From Indolivaga alginatilytica (GTDB taxonomy: Bacteria; Bacteroidota; Bacteroidia; Bacteroidales; Dysgonomonadaceae): a DNA stretch of 64,000 nucleotides. Both the position numbers and the translations under genes were made by a program. The stretch is taken from positions 1 to 64,000 of the forward strand of contig NZ_QICL01000012.1 in NCBI RefSeq assembly GCF_003201355.1, in the 5' to 3' direction. Shown in pieces: positions 18,619 through 27,692 of the stretch. Under the pieces are notes generated by a model, which saw only the letters and a list, made by a program, of their open reading frames with translations, searched no databases and was not told the origin of the DNA. Within the stretch, counting starts at the first letter, position 1. Every line of letters starts with the position of its first letter.

Positions 18619-19905
18619 CTAAAACATTTCATTCATGTGATTGAGAACATCTTCCTTGTGGGTTTGATCCCAGTAATGCTTATAAATAGTGTTCGGACTA
18701 TTTCCGGCAAATTTTGCTACTGCAATCGGATGATATCCTTCATCTATCATTTTGGTAATGAATGTACCTCTGGCTGCATACCATGTGAATGATTTCTCTA
18801 GTTTGAGTATTTTAGATACTTTTTTCAGGGTTCTGTTTACCTTGTCCTGAAGTCGTCTTGTACATCTCCATTGCTGAAGTTCTGTTTTATGTTTTATGGT
18901 GAAAATAGGAAGTACATAGTTTTGATAGCATTTATTTTTATATTTTTCCACAATGGCTTTTGCTTTGGTATTAAAAGGCATTTCGGCTTCTTTGGGGAAT
19001 TTAGTCCGTTCGTAAATTATTATACCATCTACAATACAATCCCATGTAAGATAACAAACATCTACACTAGCCATTCCTCCTGCATAGAAACTGAATAGAA
19101 ACAAATCGATCCAATATTTTTCTTTATTGCTAAATTGGCTTTTATCCATTTCCTCTATTCGTGTAATAATCTCGTAAGAGATGGTTTGAGGAGGGGTTTC
19201 TTTACGTTTAATATAATGCTGAACACATTCAAATAACTTCTTGTCTGTGTAAGGTTGCCCCATTTGATTTGCATTATAAAAAACTCCTATAAACTTTTTT
19301 AATTTTTCAGGAAGACCCGCACCTGTCCCTTCCCGGATTCCTCTTTCCTGAAAATATATGACAAAATCCTGCAAGAATTTTTCATCGATATCTTTGAAAA
19401 AATAGCTTGATAAACTTTTTCCATATACTTCTTGTGTGAATATTTGAAGCTGATTTTTGAAAGATTTATATTGGCGGGCATTGTTAGTACAAGTTATAAA
19501 TTTCCCATTTTTAAGCCTTTTCTGATTCTTCATGTTTTCCATAATGGTATCAATACACTGGGAAATTGTCATCACTCTTACTTTCTTCTTTGTTGGAGCC
19601 TCATTCTCTCTTTCATCAAAATAATGTGACCATTGGACAGGAGACCACTTTACACCATCTGCCTCCCAATCTTCGGCAATTTTTTGATATTTCAGACGCA
19701 TATTAAGCAGAATATTATTTTTACTTGATGCATCTTTGGATTTTGATTTAAAGCATTGTTTTGTTTGGTCCCAGTCCCCCTCTAGTGCTGTAATGTTTAA
19801 TGCTTTAGAGACTCTGGGATAACCTGTCTGGAAGAGAATCATGTCCAGTTTAATCAACTTTTCGTCTTTAGGGTGTGGCTTTCCTTTGAAATTTATTGTA
19901 AACAT
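18619..19905 (-). CDS. Tyrosine-type site-specific recombinase, degenerate catalytic boxes
   Basis: 428 residues: an N-terminal Bacteroidota integrase arm-type region, a SAM-like core-binding domain (~120-240) and a C-terminal catalytic domain. In Bacteroidota recombinases of this type the first catalytic Arg usually sits in a TRGMSFVDMAYL-like box. Here it reads YAGGMASVDVCYL (~residue 270), so that Arg appears to be Gly. Box II reads TWYAARGTF (~377), with Arg retained but the following His replaced. The LGHS motif is AGNS (~400), without its His. The nucleophile Tyr in TIYKHYW is kept (~407). It may be an inactive or unusual recombinase. It stands exactly between the T6SS block and core genes, as expected for an island integrase. 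The residue assignments are by eye. Confidence 0.8.
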   Translation of the reverse strand: MFTINFKGKPHPKDEKLIKLDMILFQTGYPRVSKALNITALEGDWDQTKQCFKSKSKDASSKNNILLNMRLKYQKIAEDWEADGVKWSPVQWSHYFDERENEAPTKKKVRVMTISQCIDTIMENMKNQKRLKNGKFITCTNNARQYKSFKNQLQIFTQEVYGKSLSSYFFKDIDEKFLQDFVIYFQERGIREGTGAGLPEKLKKFIGVFYNANQMGQPYTDKKLFECVQHYIKRKETPPQTISYEIITRIEEMDKSQFSNKEKYWIDLFLFSFYAGGMASVDVCYLTWDCIVDGIIIYERTKFPKEAEMPFNTKAKAIVEKYKNKCYQNYVLPIFTIKHKTELQQWRCTRRLQDKVNRTLKKVSKILKLEKSFTWYAARGTFITKMIDEGYHPIAVAKFAGNSPNTIYKHYWDQTHKEDVLNHMNEMF

Positions 19906-19928
19906 ACTAAGTGGTTTTAATTGCTATT

Positions 19929-19949
19929 ATGTAGTATTATTTACTACAT
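19929..19949. repeat. Inverted repeat upstream of the recombinase gene
   Basis: ATGTAGTA and TACTACAT form a perfect 8-bp inverted repeat with a 5-nt spacer, 24 nt upstream of the recombinase start. TATTCTACATA-type half-sites recur at about 19953-19963 and 19991-20001. These may be operator or recombinase-binding sites. Confidence 0.5.
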
Positions 19950-20083
19950 ATTATTCTACATAAGAATAAGGGTATGCCACAAAAAAGGTTTATTCTACAT
20001 ATATATTGGCATATAGTCCGTACGAATAAACCTTCATAATTATCTTACAATCTTCCACTTACATATAGACTACTCTATATATA

Positions 20084-20116
20084 ATAAAAAAAGAGGTTAT
20101 CCAACAGGGATAGCCT
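20084..20116 (-). terminator. Terminator downstream of ahpF
   Basis: The stem AGGTTATCC (20094-20102) pairs with GGATAGCCT (20108-20116), with one G-T pair. Reading the - strand, the hairpin is followed by a run of seven T after one C. It lies 20 nt past the ahpF stop. The other strand also has a T-rich tail, so it may work in both directions. Confidence 0.7.
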
Positions 20117-20136
20117 TTCTTATTTTTATAATATAT

Positions 20137-21693
20137 TTAAGAGAGTACACCTCTGATACGATCTTCGAATGCTGAAAGTGAAGCTTTTGCACCTTCTCCC
20201 ATAGCTATAATAATTTGCTTGTAAGGAACCGTAGTTACGTCTCCGGCAGCATAAATACCCGGAACATCTGTACGACAATGGCTATCTACTTCTATTTCGC
20301 CAAAACGATTCATGCTTACCAACCCTTTGAACACCGAACTATTTGCAGCCAAACCGATCTGTACAAAAATACCGTCGAGTTCAACAACACGTTCTTGTTC
20401 AGTCTTACGGTCTTTCACACGAATACCTGTAACCTTATCTCCGTTCCCTACCACTTCTGTAGTTTGAGAACTCAGGATAATTTCTACATTCGGTAGACTT
20501 CTGGCTTTTTCCTGTAATACCTTGTCAGCTTTCAATTCATCTAAGAATTCGAAAACAGTTACTTTAGAACAAATACCAGCCAAATCAATAGCTGCTTCGA
20601 TTCCAGAATTTCCACCGCCTACTACAGCAGCATGCTTCCCTTTATAGAAAGGACCATCACAGTGGGGACAGAAGGCTACTCCTTTTCCGATGTATTCAGA
20701 TTCACCGGCAACATTCAATTTACGCCAGCTTGCACCTGTTGCAATAATCAAGGCAGGAGTTATCAACTTCTCCCCTACATTGGTATATACAACCTTATGG
20801 CCTTCTTCTACCTCTACATTTTCGACTAAGCGATGCTCTAATACATCAATAGCATAGTCTTTTATATGTAGTTTCAAATTATTGGCAAGCTCTTCTCCTG
20901 TGGTTTTAGGAATAGAAACCATATTCTCAATACCCACGGTTTCTTTAACTTGTCCGCCAATACGCTCAGCCAATAATGCAACACTCAAGCCTTTACGTGC
21001 CGAATAGATGGCTGCGGCTGCACCCGCAGGACCTCCACCAACTACAACTACATCGTAGTTTTTAGTAGTACCTGTTTCGATCTTTTGATCGTCGCTACCA
21101 TATTGATTTTCGAGTTTCGATAATAATTCTCCAAAATCGCCTCTTCCTACATGAAGCAACTTACCATCTGCAAATACAGCAGGAACACCTTGCAACTTTA
21201 ATGCATCAACCTCTTCCTGATTCAATGCACCATCAACCATTTCATGAGAAATCTCAGGATTGAGAATAGCCATTACATTAAGTGCCTGAACAATATCAGG
21301 ACAGTTGGTACATGTCAATGATACATAAGTAGTCAAACTGATGGGTCCTTTCAATGCTTTTACACGACCGACAATAAAGTCATCGGGAATATTCTTTCCT
21401 TTACCATCGCTATTCAGTATAGCCAACAGTAATGAGGTAAACTCATGACCATTAGGAATGCCACGAAATTTAACGCCTGTTTTCTCACCATCTTTGAGGA
21501 TAGAAAACTCAAGCCCATTTCCTTCATTCACTTTGCTCGACAGCTTATCCGAGCAGGAAACAACATCGGATAACATTTCGAGTAATTCATTGCGGCTCTC
21601 ATGTTGATCAGACACTGCTATATCAAATGTATATTGAGCCTTAAGGTCTGCAAATACAGTACGTAATTGTTCTTTTAAAGAGGAATCTAACAT
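20137..21693 (-). CDS. ahpF: Alkyl hydroperoxide reductase subunit F
   Basis: 518 residues, the normal AhpF length. An N-terminal tandem thioredoxin-like domain contains the redox pair CTNCPD (~residue 130). Next is an FAD-binding segment, VVVGGGPAGAAAAIYSARKG (~215), then the catalytic disulfide CPHCDGPF (~345), an NAD(P)H-binding GGGNSG motif, and the C-terminal GIYAAGDVTTVPYKQ. AhpF transfers electrons from NADH to AhpC, which reduces H2O2 and organic peroxides in the cytoplasm. It lies downstream of ahpC on the same strand, with a hairpin terminator between them that probably lowers ahpF expression relative to ahpC. Confidence 0.97.
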   Translation of the reverse strand: MLDSSLKEQLRTVFADLKAQYTFDIAVSDQHESRNELLEMLSDVVSCSDKLSSKVNEGNGLEFSILKDGEKTGVKFRGIPNGHEFTSLLLAILNSDGKGKNIPDDFIVGRVKALKGPISLTTYVSLTCTNCPDIVQALNVMAILNPEISHEMVDGALNQEEVDALKLQGVPAVFADGKLLHVGRGDFGELLSKLENQYGSDDQKIETGTTKNYDVVVVGGGPAGAAAAIYSARKGLSVALLAERIGGQVKETVGIENMVSIPKTTGEELANNLKLHIKDYAIDVLEHRLVENVEVEEGHKVVYTNVGEKLITPALIIATGASWRKLNVAGESEYIGKGVAFCPHCDGPFYKGKHAAVVGGGNSGIEAAIDLAGICSKVTVFEFLDELKADKVLQEKARSLPNVEIILSSQTTEVVGNGDKVTGIRVKDRKTEQERVVELDGIFVQIGLAANSSVFKGLVSMNRFGEIEVDSHCRTDVPGIYAAGDVTTVPYKQIIIAMGEGAKASLSAFEDRIRGVLS

Positions 21694-21756
21694 ATCTAAA
21701 TTTTTATTTTCAGGTTAATGGTCTTCGACCTAATAGTTATTTAAGCGGATGATATC

Positions 21757-21788
21757 TGAAAAATTAAGACCGGCAATCGCCGGTCTTA
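21757..21788 (-). terminator. Terminator/attenuator between ahpC and ahpF
   Basis: A perfect 10-bp stem TAAGACCGGC/GCCGGTCTTA with a 4-nt AATC loop (21765-21788). On the - strand it is followed by AATTTTTC. It lies 11 nt after the ahpC stop. It is probably a partial terminator that sets the AhpC:AhpF ratio, since ahpF has only ~70 nt of its own upstream sequence after it. Confidence 0.8.
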
Positions 21789-21799
21789 GTATTCCTTAA

Positions 21800-22366
21800 T
21801 TAGATCTTACCAACTAAGTCAATACTAGGTTTTAGAGTCTCATCGCCTTTTTTCCATTTAGCCGGACAAACTTCACCATCGTGAGTAGCTACAAACTGAG
21901 CAGCTTCAATCTTACGTAGCAATTCGTCAGCATTACGTCCGATACCATTGTCATGAATTTCTGCAATTTTGATTTGTCCTTCCGGATTTACCAAGAAAGT
22001 TCCTCTGTATGCCATTCCTTCTGATTCGATCATTACACCGAAAGCACGGCTCAACAAACCTGTTGGATCGGCTAACATTGGGTATTTGATTTTACGGATA
22101 GTCTCAGATGCATCATGCCATGCTTTGTGTACGAAATGAGAATCTGTACTTACAGAATATACTTCAACACCCATTGCTTGCAATTGATCGTATTTGTCTG
22201 CAACGTCTACCAATTCGGTAGGACAAACAAATGTGAAATCTGCTGGATAGAAAAAGAAAACAGCCCATTTTCCTTTTACATCGTCGCTGCTAATTGTTTT
22301 GAAAGCTCCATTGTGATAAGCTTGTACTTTGAACTCTGGTAATTGAGAATTGATAATTGGTTCCAT
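21800..22366 (-). CDS. ahpC: Alkyl hydroperoxide reductase subunit C (peroxiredoxin)
   Basis: 188 residues, typical for a 2-Cys AhpC. The peroxidatic motif FFYPADFTFVCPTELVD (Cys ~47) and the resolving Cys in GEVCPAKWKKGD near the C-terminus (~167) are both present. AhpC reduces hydrogen peroxide, alkyl hydroperoxides and peroxynitrite in the cytoplasm and is recycled by AhpF, encoded just downstream. A TATCTTTA string (- strand, near 22410-22417) about 45 nt upstream of the ATG resembles the Bacteroidota -7 element and may be its promoter. OxyR control is usual in the phylum but was not demonstrated here. Confidence 0.97.
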   Translation of the reverse strand: MEPIINSQLPEFKVQAYHNGAFKTISSDDVKGKWAVFFFYPADFTFVCPTELVDVADKYDQLQAMGVEVYSVSTDSHFVHKAWHDASETIRKIKYPMLADPTGLLSRAFGVMIESEGMAYRGTFLVNPEGQIKIAEIHDNGIGRNADELLRKIEAAQFVATHDGEVCPAKWKKGDETLKPSIDLVGKI

Positions 22367-22874
22367 ATTTTTTATTATTAAGTTGATAAATTTCGTTTAT
22401 GATGATGTAAAGATATATAGTTTTTATTTATAAACAAACTATCCTTTATAGAAAATACCTATATCACCTTAACCCTCCAAAATTAGAAATACACTCCTTA
22501 ATTATACTAATCCCCAACAGAACCAATAAGTTACAAAGCTCTCATTCAAGTTACAAAGTAAACACTGTTACCTCCATTGGTGTATACTTTTGTCGCCCCA
22601 CTAAAGCACTATATATCAGAACATATCAAAAAAAAAGGTGACAAAAGTAACAAAAGTGACACTTTTTTCGTCATCTTTTCGACTGTTACCTTTTTGAGAT
22701 TACAGGAAAACACTTTTTCCCCTTTCGTATTATTATAGATAAATAAATACACTATATTCACTAATACAAATACGATTTACGAAGGAAATAATCAGTCTAA
22801 AAGATTACAGAAAAGAAGGTGCATCAAAAGTCTGAATCTTTTGACACACCCTCTTACCTAAATGACCTAAATAT
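22367..22874. other. Intergenic region between ahpC and the Fur-family gene
   Basis: 508 nt with no ORF. It carries the ahpC promoter side at its left. Around 22540-22690 there is a cluster of GTTACAAAG/GTNACAAAA strings; the densest part (22630-22669) is listed separately as a repeat. The right 150 nt show no clear element. Confidence 0.5.
22630..22669 (+). repeat. Tandem GTNACAAAA repeat block, copy 1
   Basis: Three short direct units, GTGACAAAA, GTAACAAAA and GTGACACTTTT, follow a run of A. A closely matching block occurs in reverse orientation at 62361-62395 between atpB and atpE, showing a dispersed intergenic repeat. Confidence 0.6.
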
Positions 22875-23297
22875 TTATTCTTTAATCTTAGAACATTTAT
22901 CACATAAACCTTTCAATACAAAATTTACACTTTCCAACAGAAAACCCTGAGGCAACTGAACTTTTGGTATAGAGATATTCTCCATGCAAAAGGTCTTTTT
23001 ACATTTATGGCAGTTGAAATGGACGTGTAAATCCTGAATAGAACAATTACAATCGGAGCTGCAAACAGAATACTTAACCGAACCCGAACCATCATCAATA
23101 CTATGAATCAACAATTTCTCATGAAATAATGATATGGTTCTGAAAAGGGTCGACTTGTCAACAGTATCAAGACTTATCTCAAGATCCGACAAACTAAATG
23201 CCTGAGGACACTCCACCATCGCCTTAAAGATCAATAATCTTACAGCCGTTGGCTTTACCCCTCTTTCCTCTAATCGTGCAACATATTCTGTACTCAT
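22875..23297 (-). CDS. Fur-family metal-responsive transcriptional regulator
   Basis: 140 residues. The N-terminal winged helix includes RGVKPTAVRLLIFKAMVE and STLFRTISLFHEKLLIH, in the usual Fur position (DKSTLFRTI). The C-terminal part has the metal-binding HVHFNCHKCKKTFC and a closing CDKCSK, giving two CxxC pairs for structural zinc. It is the last gene, 22 nt after the tolC-like gene, of an operon encoding a heavy-metal RND exporter. It is therefore likely a metal sensor (Zur- or Fur-like) controlling that exporter or zinc/iron balance. The exact metal cannot be told. It has a Cys-rich patch (CSSDCNCS) not present in standard Fur, which might be an extra metal site. Confidence 0.85.
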   Translation of the reverse strand: MSTEYVARLEERGVKPTAVRLLIFKAMVECPQAFSLSDLEISLDTVDKSTLFRTISLFHEKLLIHSIDDGSGSVKYSVCSSDCNCSIQDLHVHFNCHKCKKTFCMENISIPKVQLPQGFLLESVNFVLKGLCDKCSKIKE

Positions 23298-23319
23298 TAT
23301 ATAATTCTTTTATATATCC

Positions 23320-24522
23320 TTAAAATTGACTGTCCCATTGTTGAAGTTCCGACAAAGCTAACTGATAATCCCGTTCCCTCAACAAATATTCATCTATTGT
23401 AGTATAATAGATCGACAATTCCAGTAAATAATCGATCAAAGATAATTGTCCTTTATCAAAAGCCCTCTTCAATAACGACCGATTATTAGATACATCTAAA
23501 ACCTCTTCATACTCGCGAAGCAAACCCGATAATGTGCCGGCTCTGCTGTATTGGTTCTTTAGATTATTGTAGAACTGAAGTTCCGAATCTTTATGCTGAA
23601 CCTGCAAAGCTATAGTCCGGGCTTTTTGATGCTTCACCGTGTTCTTTCCCTCCCACAACGGAATAGACACACCCAAAGTAATCCCCTGATGAGTAGTACC
23701 CAACAGTCGTTCACTCATATATCCTGCCGATATTTTAGGAAGATTAAGAGCCTTCGTCAGTTTCTCTTGCTTACGGCTCAGATCTACTTCCTTTTCAGCC
23801 AATTCAAGAGCCGGATTATTTACCTTAGCCATGCTGAACCACTGATCGAAACTTAATGGTAGCGTATAATTAGAATATCTATCCAGTACATCCGATAAAG
23901 GTTCACCGCCGTTCATTCGCTGCAATTCGGCCCGAAGAGTAGTAATTTCCACTTCACAAATTTGTAAAGCTTTCTCTTCATTCAGCAAGTTTAACTTTGT
24001 CTTGTTGTATTCGATAATATTGATATCTCCCTTATCGAATCGACTTTGGTAAGCTTCTCTCAATTCTCTTGCCAGTTTTACACGTTCGGTCAACTCCTCA
24101 TATACCTTTGTTTGATATACCAGTTCAACACAAAAAGCTCTGGCTTCTTGGAGGATCCCTTTCGCTTGTTGCCGATAAGCTAAATCGGCTTGCGTATTCT
24201 GCGCTTTTACAACTTGTGACCTGTAACCATAAGCCGTCGGAAAATCAAAAGACTGGGTTATGCTCAAATCCTTTCGTGTACCTTCGCCCGCAGGACTGCC
24301 CCACAAATAACCTACTCCAACTTCGGGATTCTCCAGATTCTGAGCCGTTTTATTGCTTATCTTATCTGCTTTAGTCTGTTCTTGCAAAGCTTTTAGAGTT
24401 GTATTATTAGATTCTATACTTCTCAACACTTCCTGAAAATTATCTTGGGCATTTACCCTAAACAATATACATGAAAAGATTACTACTGTAATATATATAA
24501 ACTGTTTCATATCTCTACTCAT
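23320..24522 (-). CDS. TolC-family outer-membrane efflux protein (CzcC/CusC type)
   Basis: 400 residues. N-terminal signal peptide MKQFIYITVVIFSCILFRVNAQ, with an upstream alternative Met four codons earlier. The rest is two repeated alpha-helical hairpin units, as in TolC-like channels (for example VKLARELREAYQSRFDKGDIN and FDKGQLSLIDYLLELSIYYT). It forms the outer-membrane duct of the tripartite pump with the RND transporter and adaptor encoded just upstream. Its start overlaps the end of the RND gene, indicating translational coupling. The protein is slightly short for the family but both halves are present. Confidence 0.88.
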   Translation of the reverse strand: MSRDMKQFIYITVVIFSCILFRVNAQDNFQEVLRSIESNNTTLKALQEQTKADKISNKTAQNLENPEVGVGYLWGSPAGEGTRKDLSITQSFDFPTAYGYRSQVVKAQNTQADLAYRQQAKGILQEARAFCVELVYQTKVYEELTERVKLARELREAYQSRFDKGDINIIEYNKTKLNLLNEEKALQICEVEITTLRAELQRMNGGEPLSDVLDRYSNYTLPLSFDQWFSMAKVNNPALELAEKEVDLSRKQEKLTKALNLPKISAGYMSERLLGTTHQGITLGVSIPLWEGKNTVKHQKARTIALQVQHKDSELQFYNNLKNQYSRAGTLSGLLREYEEVLDVSNNRSLLKRAFDKGQLSLIDYLLELSIYYTTIDEYLLRERDYQLALSELQQWDSQF

Positions 24523-27500
24523 TTTTTATTTGACCTGCGTTGCTGCATCATTCTATATACAATAGGTATAATATACATATTCAGCAAAGTAGATGTTAGT
24601 AAACCTCCTAAAATAACTTTTGCCATAGGGCTCTGGATCTCATTACCCGGCAAGTCTCCTTGCACAGCAAGAGGGATAAGAGCCAATCCCGAACATAGGG
24701 CAGTCATCAAAATAGGATTCAACCTGTCGAGTGATCCGTGAATAATACTATTCTCTATCGATTCGCCTCTATTGTGTAAATCATTATAGTGAGCCATTAA
24801 TAATATTCCGTTTCGAGTAGCAATACCAAAGAGTGCAATAAACCCGATAATAGCCGGAATACTTATTTCGCCTGTCGTAAATAGAATTACATATATACCT
24901 CCGATAAGAGACAACGGTAAATTGAGAAGTACAATAATAGATTGGGATACATTCTTAAACTGATTATATAATAATAAGAATACAACCAGAATAGCAAAAA
25001 TGGAAGTTATCATCAATGTTTCCGATGCTGCCTGTTCGCTTTCGAACTGACCTCCATACTCTACGTGATAACCTTCGGGCAGTTGAATAGTAGAACCGAC
25101 TGTTTCTTGTATCTCATTGACAACACTACGCAAATCCCGATCGGCAACATTAGCCGATACTACGATCTTACGTTCAACATTCTCTTTACTGATTGTATTA
25201 GGTCCCATAGAAGAAGTTACGTCTGCCACATATGCCAGGGGGATTTTTGTTCCTTCGGCATCAATCATCAGATTCTTTATTTTTTCAGCCTGATCTTTAT
25301 ACTGATCATCTACTTTAACTATCAAGTCGAATGTTTTACCATTTTCATACACTTGAGATACAACCTCACCCGACAACATAGTCGTAATAATCTCCGAAAA
25401 CTCAGGTAATGTGATACCATATTTTGCTAACACCTCTCTTCGTGGAGTTATCTTTAACTCCGGGCGTTCCACTTGTTGTTCAACATTCAGATCGGCAATA
25501 CCTTCGATATTCCGGATAGCATCCCGTATTTCATTGGCTGTCTCATAAAGTTGATTCAGATCGGCACCAAAAAGCTTAATCGCAATATTTGCCTTGGTTC
25601 CCGAAAGCATATGATCGAGACGGTGAGAAATAGGTTGACCTACCTCAACCGTAATGCCGGGTATAGCATTCAGTTTTTCCCGAACCTCTGCCAACAACTC
25701 ATCTTTCGAACGATCGTCCAGAAGAAACGGAGCTTCTATTTCCGATGTATTTACACCTATGGAATGTTCATCGAGTTCCGCCCTACCCGTCTTACGACCC
25801 ACAGTCTGTATTTCTTTGATACTTAACAATGCCTCTTCGGCTTGCCGTCCTATTTTATCAGACTCATCCAGAGAAATTCCCGGCAACGTATTTATACTGA
25901 TCGTAAAAGAGCCTTCATTAAAGGGAGGAAGGAAATTTCGCCCAAGAGTGAAAAAGATCACAATTGCCGATATCAATAACAGCCCTGTAATTCCCAATAC
26001 CTTCTTTTGATGAGCTAAAGCCCAGTGTAAACTTTTCTCGTACCAATATTTCAGAGTTAAAACCAAACGGGGCTCTTTTTCTTCTTTATCTCCTTTTGTC
26101 TTACCCAACAAGTAGCTGCAAAGAACAGGTGTTACAGTTAAAGCTACAACCGTAGAAGCAAACAAAGCAACAATAAAAGCAATACCCAACGGCATAAGCA
26201 TACGCCCTTCCATTCCACTCAAAAAGAACAGTGGAACAAAACATGCTACAATAATCAAAGTAGAATTTAGTATAGGCATACGCACCTCTTTAGAGGCTTC
26301 GAAAACAACTTCGAGTACGGGCAACTGCTTGTCTTTTGGTTTCGCCCTGTTTTCCCGAAGATGTTTAAATACATTTTCGACATCAATAATAGCATCATCC
26401 ACCAACGAACCGATAGCAATAGCCATTCCCCCCAAGCTCATTGTATTTATAGTTAACCCCATAAACTTAAGAGTAAGTATAGATACCAATAGAGATAAAG
26501 GTATAGCCAGTAATGAAATGAATGTGGTACGTGCATTCATCAAAAACAGGAAGAGCACAATTACCACAAAGACAGATCCCTCGTAAAGCGATTTTTCTAC
26601 ATTCCCAATCGAATTTTTGATGAAACGCTCCTGACGGAAAATATCACTCGAGATTTTAATATCTGTGGGTAGATTCTTTTGCAGGTCGGCAATCGAAGCA
26701 TCCAGCTTTTCAGTCAATTCTATCGTATTTGTATTAGGCTGTTTAGTGATAGTTATCAATACGGCAGGCTTACCTTTTTCGGAAGCAACACCTAGTTTTG
26801 GCTGTTTGCCTCCTACTTTTATATCTGCAATATCAGCAATCAAAATAACACCGTCGCCTTGTTTCTTAACAACAGCTTTGCCTAACTGCTCTACATTCTC
26901 ACTTTGAAGAATGCCTCTGACAATATATTCGTTGCCATACTCGTACAATATTCCTCCCGAGGCATTTCGGTTCATATTCCGAACCACAGCCAGTACTTCA
27001 TCTAACCCTACTCCGTAATGTTTCATACGTCCGGGGTCAAGCAGTATCTGAAATTCTTTTATATCTCCACCGATTACCGTAACCTGAGCAACGCCTCCCG
27101 TAGATAACAAACGAGGACGTATTACCCAATCGGCAAGAGTTCTCAAATCGAGCAGCGAAGTAGTATCGGACGAAACACCGATAGTCATTACCTCTCCCAT
27201 TATAGAAGATTGAGGACCAAGCGTAGGCTGACCGATATTATCGGGGAGTTCTCCTGCAATTGCAGCCAGTTTTTCTGTCACCACCTGTCTGGCTTTGTAG
27301 ATATCGGTTCCCCACTCAAACTCTGCCCATACCACAGAAAATCCTGTTGTAGACGACGAGCGTACTCTTCTAACATCAGTCGCACCATTTATGCCGGCTT
27401 CAATAGGATAAGTAACAAGGCGTTCTACCTCTTCACTTGCCATACCGTTAGCCTCGGTCATTACCACTACAGTGGGAGCATTCAGATCGGGAAATACATC

Positions 27501-27608
27501 TATTTCCATGTTCTTGGCTGTGTAAAACCCACCTATCAAAAGGAGGAGAGCAGCCACCAGTACCACAATCCGGTTATTTAACGCGAAATGTATTATTTTA
27601 TTTAACAT
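24519..27608 (-). CDS. Heavy-metal RND efflux transporter (CzcA/CusA family)
   Basis: 1029 residues, full length for HME-RND pumps. The twelve-helix plan with two large periplasmic loops is visible: TM1 (IVVLVAALLLLIGGFYTA), the TM2-TM6 block (VFVVIVLFLFLMNARTTFIS and following), and the second half beginning around residue 525. The TM4 signature GSLVDDAIIDVENVF carries the acidic residues of proton-coupled metal export. The C-terminal half has the matching TM8-TM12 block (GIATRNGILLMAHY). It pumps divalent or monovalent heavy metals from the periplasm/cytoplasm out through the TolC partner. The metal is not certain: Zn/Co/Cd or Cu/Ag are both possible. It lies in an operon between the adaptor and the channel gene. 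Confidence 0.93.
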   Translation of the reverse strand: MLNKIIHFALNNRIVVLVAALLLLIGGFYTAKNMEIDVFPDLNAPTVVVMTEANGMASEEVERLVTYPIEAGINGATDVRRVRSSSTTGFSVVWAEFEWGTDIYKARQVVTEKLAAIAGELPDNIGQPTLGPQSSIMGEVMTIGVSSDTTSLLDLRTLADWVIRPRLLSTGGVAQVTVIGGDIKEFQILLDPGRMKHYGVGLDEVLAVVRNMNRNASGGILYEYGNEYIVRGILQSENVEQLGKAVVKKQGDGVILIADIADIKVGGKQPKLGVASEKGKPAVLITITKQPNTNTIELTEKLDASIADLQKNLPTDIKISSDIFRQERFIKNSIGNVEKSLYEGSVFVVIVLFLFLMNARTTFISLLAIPLSLLVSILTLKFMGLTINTMSLGGMAIAIGSLVDDAIIDVENVFKHLRENRAKPKDKQLPVLEVVFEASKEVRMPILNSTLIIVACFVPLFFLSGMEGRMLMPLGIAFIVALFASTVVALTVTPVLCSYLLGKTKGDKEEKEPRLVLTLKYWYEKSLHWALAHQKKVLGITGLLLISAIVIFFTLGRNFLPPFNEGSFTISINTLPGISLDESDKIGRQAEEALLSIKEIQTVGRKTGRAELDEHSIGVNTSEIEAPFLLDDRSKDELLAEVREKLNAIPGITVEVGQPISHRLDHMLSGTKANIAIKLFGADLNQLYETANEIRDAIRNIEGIADLNVEQQVERPELKITPRREVLAKYGITLPEFSEIITTMLSGEVVSQVYENGKTFDLIVKVDDQYKDQAEKIKNLMIDAEGTKIPLAYVADVTSSMGPNTISKENVERKIVVSANVADRDLRSVVNEIQETVGSTIQLPEGYHVEYGGQFESEQAASETLMITSIFAILVVFLLLYNQFKNVSQSIIVLLNLPLSLIGGIYVILFTTGEISIPAIIGFIALFGIATRNGILLMAHYNDLHNRGESIENSIIHGSLDRLNPILMTALCSGLALIPLAVQGDLPGNEIQSPMAKVILGGLLTSTLLNMYIIPIVYRMMQQRRSNKK

Positions 27609-27638
27609 ATCAATTTCTTTATGTAAGTATTCGAAAAC

Positions 27639-27653
27639 AAGGTCTCAGACCTG
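27639..27653 (+). repeat. GGTC-palindrome element, copy K (core only)
   Basis: CAAGGTCTCAGACCTG palindrome in the 84-nt gap between the adaptor and RND transporter genes, followed by TTGGTTACTTTGC. It is a short or degenerate member of the dispersed family described at 30543. Confidence 0.6.
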
Positions 27654-27692
27654 TTGGTTACTTTGCAAAAACAGCTATCGTTCTGCAAAACC

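Noticed and set aside
21720..21730. GGTCTTCGACC as a further GGTC-palindrome copy
   Set aside because: It lacks the TTTATTGCTTTGG segment and the tail, so I cannot separate it from chance.
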